From positions 1-6,405 of the forward strand of contig JAEXLY010000344.1 of assembly GCA_023444765.1 (NCBI GenBank): a stretch of 6,405 nt of DNA, written 5' to 3'. Shown piece after piece: positions 6,027 through 6,405 of this stretch. The translations under genes were made by a program, and so were the position numbers. The notes under the pieces were generated by a model. That model saw only the letters and a list, made by a program, of their open reading frames with translations. It searched no databases and had not been told where the DNA came from. This DNA is from Pseudomonadota bacterium (lineage in GTDB: Bacteria > Pseudomonadota > Gammaproteobacteria > Xanthomonadales > Xanthomonadaceae). Position 1 is the stretch's first letter, and every line of letters begins with the position of its first letter.

Positions 6027-6405
6027 CAGCCCTGCCCCGCGATCAGTTCGAGCACCTGCCGTCCATCGCTGCCGCCGGGCAGCTCGCCGGCCATGCGCCG
6101 TTCGCGCAGCACGGCGATGCGGTCGCCCAGGCGGGTGAGTTCCTCGATTTCGGCGGAAATGAACAGCACCGCCATGCCCTCGCGCGCCAGGCGCACCACC
6201 TCGGCCATGATTTCCTGCTTGGCGGCGATGTCGATGCCGCGCGTGGGTTCGTCCAGGATCAGCAGCGCCGGCTGCGTCGCCAACCAGCGCGCCAGCACCA
6301 CCTTCTGCTGGTTGCCGCCCGACAGCGCGCCGACCGGCGTTTCGATGTCCGCGGTGCGGATGCCCAGCAGCTCGACGTAGTGCGCGGCCATGCGCGCCTG
6401 CTCGG
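6026..6405 (-). CDS. ytfR: Sugar ABC transporter ATP-binding protein, C-terminal fragment (YtfR type), 5' end outside the window
   Basis: Cytoplasmic ATPase that drives the YtfT-YjfF permease pair. Only the last 125 residues are visible, from EQARMAAHYVELLG to ...VLELIAGQG and TGA at 6026-6028; family members are about 500 residues with two fused nucleotide-binding halves, so this is the end of the second half. Seen directly are the ABC signature LSGGNQQKVVLARW (fragment residues about 27-40), Walker B LLILDEPTRGID (about 47-58) and the switch region FISAEIEEL, where the histidine position is occupied by Ser/Ala as commonly seen in the second half of two-domain sugar ATPases. The Walker A motif lies beyond the edge. 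GNQQK and TRGID are characteristic of the RbsA/MglA/YtfR class. The ATG at 6391 is internal, since homology continues upstream. The YtfR rather than RbsA assignment relies on the ytfT and yjfF neighbours. Confidence 0.9.
   Translation of the reverse strand, partial: EQARMAAHYVELLGIRTADIETPVGALSGGNQQKVVLARWLATQPALLILDEPTRGIDIAAKQEIMAEVVRLAREGMAVLFISAEIEELTRLGDRIAVLRERRMAGELPGGSDGRQVLELIAGQG

Noticed and set aside
5355..6380. A 341-codon open frame on the plus strand opposite ytfT and ytfR
   Set aside because: It is an antisense shadow rich in Gln, Arg, Ala and Asp; the minus-strand genes have conserved ABC transporter motifs.

Overview
The window is GC-rich DNA from a gammaproteobacterium, most likely of the Xanthomonadaceae/Lysobacteraceae (Lysobacter, Luteimonas or Pseudoxanthomonas type). 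This rests on the ParE sequence, strong G/C preference at third codon positions, and an intergenic region crowded with small palindromic repeats. The family-level call is an inference from style, not a database match.

Layout. Bases 1-899 (+) hold the C-terminal half of parE (topoisomerase IV subunit B), cut by the left edge. Bases 900-1767 are a convergent intergenic region with no credible gene but dense repeat structure: a diverged tandem copy of the parE 3' end, two inverted copies of one structured hairpin element, a short direct repeat and a different palindromic repeat. From 6405 down to 1768 on the minus strand runs a tightly packed operon in transcription order: sugar ABC ATPase (ytfR type, only its C-terminal end visible), permease ytfT, permease yjfF, and a secreted GH43 glycoside hydrolase with a concanavalin-like accessory domain and a probable C-terminal beta-trefoil. 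The junctions are a TGATG overlap, a GTGA overlap and a 3-base gap, so the four genes are almost certainly co-transcribed and translationally coupled.

How they work together. YtfQRT-YjfF is known in E. coli as an importer for furanose-form galactose. Here the importer is joined to an exported GH43 enzyme, a family rich in arabinofuranosidases and xylosidases. The simplest reading is that the enzyme releases furanosyl sugars from plant or microbial polysaccharide in the periplasm or outside the cell and the transporter takes them up. The binding protein and any regulator would lie beyond the right edge.

The most unusual signal is the hairpin element at 1098-1205 and 1579-1670. The 48-base cores are 40/48 identical without gaps. 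All eight differences lie in the inner stem-loop, and six of them make three compensatory base-pair changes, while the outer arms share no sequence but are each self-complementary. This pattern indicates selection or copying that preserves a folded structure.
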